Both the position numbers and the translations under genes were made by a program. A model generated the notes under the pieces. That model was not told the origin of the DNA. It was given only the letters and a program-made list of their open reading frames with translations, and made no database searches. Positions 59,946 through 64,000 of a stretch of DNA of 64,000 nucleotides are shown here, piece by piece (within the stretch, counting starts at the first letter, position 1; each line of letters starts with the position of its first letter). Origin of the DNA: Pseudomonas sp. MYb118 (GTDB taxonomy: Bacteria; Pseudomonadota; Gammaproteobacteria; Pseudomonadales; Pseudomonadaceae); contig NZ_JBFRXN010000001.1 in assembly GCF_040947875.1 (NCBI RefSeq), forward strand, positions 124,001-188,000, read 5' to 3'.

Positions 59946-60113
59946 TCAACGATCGTGCGCATCCTTTGCGTCCGCTTCAGCATTGCGCTCAGCTACGCGT
60001 TTGCGCTGTTCATCGGTCAGTTCGACCTTGTTGGCGGTGTCGCGCAGCATCATCAACCCGCCAACGATCGAGCCGATTGCAACGACCAGAATCAACCAGG
60101 CATACCAGGGCAT
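59946..60113 (-). CDS. DUF2897-type small membrane protein
   Basis: 55 residues from ATG at 60113, preceded by AAGGAGA. One N-terminal transmembrane helix (WYAWLILVVAIGSIVGGLMML) and a charged C-terminal half (TDEQRKRVAERNAEADAKDAHDR) likely to be cytoplasmic. This matches the DUF2897 family of short gamma-proteobacterial membrane proteins with no known function. Too short for routine ORF calls, but start, ribosome binding site and family pattern agree. Confidence 0.8.
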   Translation of the reverse strand: MPWYAWLILVVAIGSIVGGLMMLRDTANKVELTDEQRKRVAERNAEADAKDAHDR

Positions 60114-60519
60114 AAGACTCTCCTTGAAGGCAGCGGATGGCGAATGTCGCCAGCCGATGGTACATACGACTTTGAGTGATGCATTTTCGCGGTGGTTCCG
60201 TTGTGCGACAAGCCTGTCGCTGGCCGAAGCCTGTGTGCTCGGAGGCGATCCGACCTTGTGTAAATTGAGTCGCTAACAAAGGCCGGATAAGGCCAGCAGG
60301 GATGGTTTCAATTTGAAAAAAAGATTAGCATGGCCATTTGCGATTGTTTTGATGCCGTGATGACAGCTTAAAATCTTAATTCTAATACATGTTGATAAAA
60401 AGGTTGCTGTAGCAGCGAGCGTGCATTTTACCGAGGGGCAAGATTCTATTATTGGTTTTTTGCTTGTTGCTGGAGAGAAACCCCCAGGGTTTCGTAGTGT
60501 TTAAGGGATTGGGTACTTA
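60114..60519 (+). promoter_or_regulatory. AT-rich upstream region of the glycan-modification cluster
   Basis: 406 bp without a gene. A fair sigma-70 candidate is ATGACA (60360-60365), 17-bp spacer, TAATAC (60383-60388). A small hairpin AAACCC-CCA-GGGTTT lies at 60478-60492 in the presumed leader, 28 bp before the first gene. The region is AT-rich compared with the DUF1989 gene, suggesting a different origin for what follows. Confidence 0.4.
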
Positions 60520-60888
60520 ATGCCGGATATAAATAAAGCCAATATATTGATTTGTCTGGGTTGCGCTTTTGCAGTCGCTTCCGGGCAGGTACTGATGAAA
60601 GTGGCGAGTAGCTCCTGGAATGACTCCGGGCTGTTAACTGTCAAGACGTTATCCTGGTTGTTCTTTGCGTTTTCGGTCTATGGACTATCGTCGCTGGTGT
60701 GGATCTACGTATTGCGCAATGTCCCTCTTTCCCAAGCTTATCCTTTTATGTCGATCACTTTTCTGTTGGTTCCGATCGCCAGTGCAATATTTTTTTCGGA
60801 AAAATTCGATTGGATTAATGTCGCCTCCTCGATATTGATAATGGCAGGCATATCCCTGGCTTCGATAGCGCGGCACGGTGTCTCTTAA
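60520..60888 (+). CDS. ArnE-like small flippase subunit (EamA/SMR family)
   Basis: 122 residues with four transmembrane helices. Of the EamA/SMR superfamily; the PLSQAYPFMSITFLLVPI segment closely follows the ArnE pattern (PLSVAYPMLSL). ArnE/ArnF flip undecaprenyl-phosphate-linked aminoarabinose. Here there is only one such gene and no arn genes, so it probably moves another polyprenyl-phosphate sugar, made by the GT2 two genes downstream. It takes the place of GtrA in a GtrABC-like set. The role is inference. Confidence 0.75.
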   Translation: MPDINKANILICLGCAFAVASGQVLMKVASSSWNDSGLLTVKTLSWLFFAFSVYGLSSLVWIYVLRNVPLSQAYPFMSITFLLVPIASAIFFSEKFDWINVASSILIMAGISLASIARHGVS

Positions 60889-60906
60889 GGATCAAGGGTT
60901 ATTACG

Positions 60907-62175
60907 ATGAAACCTACATTGGTGATTGAGCTTAACGAGTTTAATGTCGGGCTTTTACAACAGGCCAGCGAGCGTTTTGGGCTGGAGCATGTAAAGACGG
61001 TCCTGAATTGGTCCCATTGTGAGACGCAAGCCGACCATGACAAAGAACACGAGGGGCTCGATCCCTGGTGTCAGTGGGTCTCGATACACACCGAAAAACC
61101 CTCGGCGACTCACAAGGTCATCCGCCTGGGGGACGTCGACAAGCTGCAACATTCGCAGATCTGGGAGCGGCTGGGGGAAGAGGGGATCAGCACCGGCGTA
61201 TGGGGCGTGATGAACGCGAGACGCAATGGCGCCCCACTCAATCGTTTCTTCACGACAGACCCATGGAATTTTACGGAAAGCCCTTATCCCGAATCCATTG
61301 CTGGCTTCTTCGCCCTGCCCGTGTACTACTCAAAAAACTACATGGACTTATCGTACGTGCAGGCAGCGAAAGCGGCACTGCGCACGCTGGCCACTACGTT
61401 CAGGCAACTGCCACTGGGGACACTCTGGAAAGACCTGATGTTCTTGCTCGGTCAGGTTCGCGGGTCTCGGCTCAATACCTGCTTTTTGTTCGGCGCATTC
61501 GAGCTGTTATCGACTCGACTCTTTCTGAAGTTGAGGAAAAAGCACAACCCCGACGTCTGTTTCATCTTCCTCAATCTCATTGCTCACTTCCAGCATCATG
61601 ACTGGAAAAATGTGAATGAAATTGATGACGGCTCTCGCGCTGTTTTTTCGTTTCTGAATCGAATTCTGGGCATGCTGCTGGCGGAGAATGAAAACCAGCG
61701 GGTACTCGTACTCAACGCCTTTACACAGAAAAATGTCAGCCAGGACGCTTTTTATTGCTACCGGCAGATCAATCCTCTCGGGTTTTTACAGCGTATTGGT
61801 TTGCAGCCGACGCGCGTCGAACAATGCATGACCAACGATGGCCACGCATTTTTTGCGACCCCGGAGGCGTGCTTGCGTGCCGCTGAATGCCTACGCCAGG
61901 CCCGTGTTGCCGGTTCGCCAGCTTTCGCCATTGAAATAGATGAGCGGCAACCGACTCGATTGTTTTACCAGTTCGCATACTGGGGCGGTGCGGATTCAGC
62001 CACCCTGCTCGAGATTGCCGATACATCCATACCATTGTTCAGTGAGTTTGCGCTGCATGCGAAGCGGACCGGCGCCCATGTGACGTTGGGCAATGCATAC
62101 TTCAAGAATCTGGAGCTTCCAGCCGCGACTCCAAATTACGAGATCTTCAAGTATGTCTGGCCGCAAAAGGGATGA
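60907..62175 (+). CDS. Alkaline-phosphatase-fold protein with degenerate metal site
   Basis: 422 residues, no family name known to me. The N-terminal VIELNEFNVGLLQQA, then WCQWVSIHTEKPSATHK (residues 54-70), parallels the SxxTGxxPxxHG segment of phosphodiesterases and phosphopentomutases, with ISTGVWGVMNARRNG after it. LNLIAHFQHHDW resembles the later D...H metal region, but the usual SDHG ligand motif reads VLNAFTQKN, and some metal-binding Asp/His appear replaced. Soluble, no signal peptide. It lies between the flippase and GT2 genes, so a role in processing a polyprenyl- or nucleotide-linked sugar phosphate is possible, but function is unknown. Confidence 0.5.
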   Translation: MKPTLVIELNEFNVGLLQQASERFGLEHVKTVLNWSHCETQADHDKEHEGLDPWCQWVSIHTEKPSATHKVIRLGDVDKLQHSQIWERLGEEGISTGVWGVMNARRNGAPLNRFFTTDPWNFTESPYPESIAGFFALPVYYSKNYMDLSYVQAAKAALRTLATTFRQLPLGTLWKDLMFLLGQVRGSRLNTCFLFGAFELLSTRLFLKLRKKHNPDVCFIFLNLIAHFQHHDWKNVNEIDDGSRAVFSFLNRILGMLLAENENQRVLVLNAFTQKNVSQDAFYCYRQINPLGFLQRIGLQPTRVEQCMTNDGHAFFATPEACLRAAECLRQARVAGSPAFAIEIDERQPTRLFYQFAYWGGADSATLLEIADTSIPLFSEFALHAKRTGAHVTLGNAYFKNLELPAATPNYEIFKYVWPQKG

Positions 62176-62226
62176 TGTCCACATTGCTACAACCCAATCA
62201 CCGAATTTTGATGTTTAGGTCTGCTC

Positions 62227-63252
62227 ATGCTTAATAGTGAAAAGATGGCGGCTAGAATCGCGGTCGTAATCCCCTGCTATAAAACCAAAAAACACATTCT
62301 GGATCTGCTCAGCCGAATAGGTGCAGAGGTCTGTGCAATCTACGTGGTGGATGATTGCTGTCCCGAGGGCACTGGGCACTACGTGGAAGCCGAGTGTGAT
62401 GATCCGCGCGTCAAGGTCGTTTACAACAGCGTCAACCGTGGCGTCGGTGGTGCCGTCATGGCGGGTTACAGTGCCGCGATCAGCGATGAGTGCGACATAT
62501 TTGTAAAAATCGACGGCGATGGGCAAATGGACCCGGCGTTGATTCCAAGTTTCGTCTCTCCCATCATCGCCGGAGACGCGGACTACGTGAAAGGCAACCG
62601 GTTTTTTGACCCCGAGTCGTTGGTCGGCATGCCTTTTATCCGTTTGTTTGGCAATGCGGTATTGTCATTTTTTACCAAGTTGTCTACCGGCTACTGGCAT
62701 CTGTTCGATCCAACCAACGGCTACACCGCCATTCATTCCGAAGTTGCCAAACACCTGCATTTCCACAAAATCAGCCAGCGCTATTTTTTTGAAACCGATG
62801 TCCTGTTCCGGTTGGGGCTTCAGGGCGCGGTGGTCTATGACCTGCCGATGACCGCCCATTATGCGGACGAAGAAAGTAACCTGAACATCAAGTCGGTCAT
62901 TCCTGAATTTCTGTTAAAGCATTGTCGCAATGCCGGCAAACGGTTCTTCTATCGCTATATCCTGCGAGACTTTTCCCTGGCCACCCTCGAATTCCTGGTG
63001 GGCATGATGCTGATCCTGTTTGGCGGCATTTACGGGGCTACGCGCTGGTATGAATCGGCGCAGGGAGGTATTCCGGTTTCCGCAGGTGGGGTCATGCTGG
63101 CGGCATTGCCACTGCTCGCAGGCCTGCAGTTTCTGTTGGCGTTCTTTAACTATGACATGCTGGCAGTTCCCAAACAGGCGGTTCATCCCGCTCTCGTGCA
63201 TCGTTCCAGGGTTGCATCGCACATCGTCGGTAAACAAAAGGATTTGACGTGA
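62227..63252 (+). CDS. GtrB/ArnC-like family 2 glycosyltransferase
   Basis: 341 residues from ATG at 62227; ATG 62245 (MAARIAVVIPCYK) is an alternative. GT2 domain with VVIPCYKTKKHI, VVDDCCPEGT, the DxD-like KIDGDGQMDP (near 98), and a FDPTNGYTAIH acceptor segment; two C-terminal membrane helices (ATLEFLVGMMLILFGGIYG and GGVMLAALPLLAGLQFLLAFF). This build is that of polyprenyl-phosphate glycosyltransferases such as GtrB and ArnC. Its stop overlaps the next start by one base. Confidence 0.85.
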   Translation: MLNSEKMAARIAVVIPCYKTKKHILDLLSRIGAEVCAIYVVDDCCPEGTGHYVEAECDDPRVKVVYNSVNRGVGGAVMAGYSAAISDECDIFVKIDGDGQMDPALIPSFVSPIIAGDADYVKGNRFFDPESLVGMPFIRLFGNAVLSFFTKLSTGYWHLFDPTNGYTAIHSEVAKHLHFHKISQRYFFETDVLFRLGLQGAVVYDLPMTAHYADEESNLNIKSVIPEFLLKHCRNAGKRFFYRYILRDFSLATLEFLVGMMLILFGGIYGATRWYESAQGGIPVSAGGVMLAALPLLAGLQFLLAFFNYDMLAVPKQAVHPALVHRSRVASHIVGKQKDLT

Positions 63253-64000
63253 TGTCGTGGTTGGTTCTACTGCCCCTCGCTTCCATTCTGGGTTATTCGG
63301 CAGCGCTGGTCCGGCGCAACCTCATCGGGTGGAGCATTGCTCCGATATCGGTTATCAGCTCGATAGTCCTGATACTTTTTCTGTCGGATTTTCTCTCGCT
63401 GCTGCGTCCGGTGAGCCTTTGCCTGACGTTGGCGGGCGTTGGACTGCTCTTTGCGGAAGGCAGCCGTTACGTAAAACTCAACGGGTATCGTGCGCCGTCC
63501 GGTTTCGTTTGGGGGTGCGCAGCTGTTGGCCTGGCGACTGCGCTTCTCGTCGACTACAACAGCAATGCTCAGTTCGTCAGCTGGGATATGTTCTCCCATT
63601 GGGGAACGATCATAAAGTTGACCGAATTCACCAATACGGCACTGGATCTGAAAAATCAGGGCTATAGGCTTTACTTTCAGGACTACCCACCTGGTACGGC
63701 TTACCTGGGCTACTTCTTTGTACGGTTTACCGGTTTCCATGAAAACGTAGCGATTTTTTCGCACGCCATTTTGTTGATGTTTGCTGCCATGCCGGCCATT
63801 GCGGCATCGAACATGTCATTCCGGCTGCATGGGCTGCTACTGGTGATCATGACTTTTATAGTCATCCTCCTGATGGGGCAGGGGTGGTCGAGTATCTTGA
63901 TCGACCAGATAGTGGGCGTGCTGTTTGGTTCGGCGCTTTCCATCTACTGGGTGACCCGCAACAACCCAAAAGCCTGGTGGGCGTTGCCACCGGTTTTTGG
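63252..64000 (+). CDS. Polytopic membrane protein, GT-C-like (partial, cut by window end)
   Basis: 249 residues are in the window and the frame is open at the right edge. Start ATG 63252 overlaps the GT2 stop (TGATG). Several transmembrane helices; the first loop region contains SWDMFSHWGTIIKL (110-123) and a DYPPGTAYLGYFF segment (144-156). Acidic residues before a membrane span and the WDxxSHW motif are seen in GT-C glycosyltransferases of the ArnT/Gtr type, which use polyprenyl-phosphate sugars at the periplasmic face. Its position after a GtrB-like gene supports this, but the acceptor is not readable. Confidence 0.6.
   Translation, partial: MSWLVLLPLASILGYSAALVRRNLIGWSIAPISVISSIVLILFLSDFLSLLRPVSLCLTLAGVGLLFAEGSRYVKLNGYRAPSGFVWGCAAVGLATALLVDYNSNAQFVSWDMFSHWGTIIKLTEFTNTALDLKNQGYRLYFQDYPPGTAYLGYFFVRFTGFHENVAIFSHAILLMFAAMPAIAASNMSFRLHGLLLVIMTFIVILLMGQGWSSILIDQIVGVLFGSALSIYWVTRNNPKAWWALPPVF

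Overview
The window reads as a Pseudomonas chromosome, most likely of the P. fluorescens group. The order gyrA-serC-pheA-hisC-tyrA/aroA-cmk-rpsA-ihfB-lapA-wzz followed by an O-antigen cluster ending in wbpL-wbpM-comEA is the characteristic Pseudomonas arrangement. The mupP-ubiG pair, the MTA deaminase next to mtnA, and Pseudomonas-type REP elements (core GAGCGAGCCTGCTCGC) agree with this. Species assignment is inference.

Layout. Positions 1-8.4 kb hold housekeeping and accessory genes: the end of a TDT-family transporter, an MFS/acyltransferase fusion, a diguanylate cyclase, yciK, mupP, ubiG, MTA/SAH deaminase and mtnA. Positions 8.8-20.9 kb hold gyrA, an overlapping aromatic/serine/histidine-type operon (serC-pheA-hisC-tyrA/aroA-cmk), rpsA, a small lipoprotein, ihfB and lapA. 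Positions 21.1-53.9 kb are the O-specific antigen locus, all on the + strand and visibly more AT-rich than the flanks. After it come comEA, a second wzz (minus strand), an SDR-fabF pair with a convergent tetR, a DUF1989 gene, a small DUF2897 gene, and from 60.5 kb to the window end a second glycan-modification cluster, cut by the edge.

The O-antigen locus contains precursor genes for four unusual sugars: a 2,3-diamino-glucuronic acid (wbpA, wbpB, wbpD, wbpE), a legionaminic-acid-type nonulosonic acid (legB, legC, legG, legI, a NeuD/PglD-like acetyltransferase, a ptmE-like guanylyltransferase, legF), L-FucNAc (wbjB, wbjC, wbjD), and D-QuiNAc/D-FucNAc for chain initiation (wbpM, a 4-ketoreductase, wbpL). 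Two complete but differently ordered amidotransferase sets (hisF-hisH-wbpG at 29-31.6 kb and wbpG-hisH-hisF at 42.4-45 kb) probably convert acetamido groups to acetamidino groups on two different sugars. Wzx, a candidate Wzy, two Wzz proteins, three candidate glycosyltransferases besides WbpL, and one candidate O-acetyltransferase complete a Wzx/Wzy-type pathway. A NusG/RfaH-like protein without its C-terminal KOW domain is encoded at the head of the locus, just after a clear intrinsic terminator that follows wzz.

The most unusual parts are the two specialised HisF/HisH/WbpG sets, whose HisF proteins have each lost a different one of the two canonical catalytic aspartates; the short RfaH-like protein with a possible ops site; and the 60.5-64 kb module (ArnE-like flippase, degenerate alkaline-phosphatase-fold protein, GtrB/ArnC-like GT2, and a membrane GT-C-like protein with a WDMFSHW motif).
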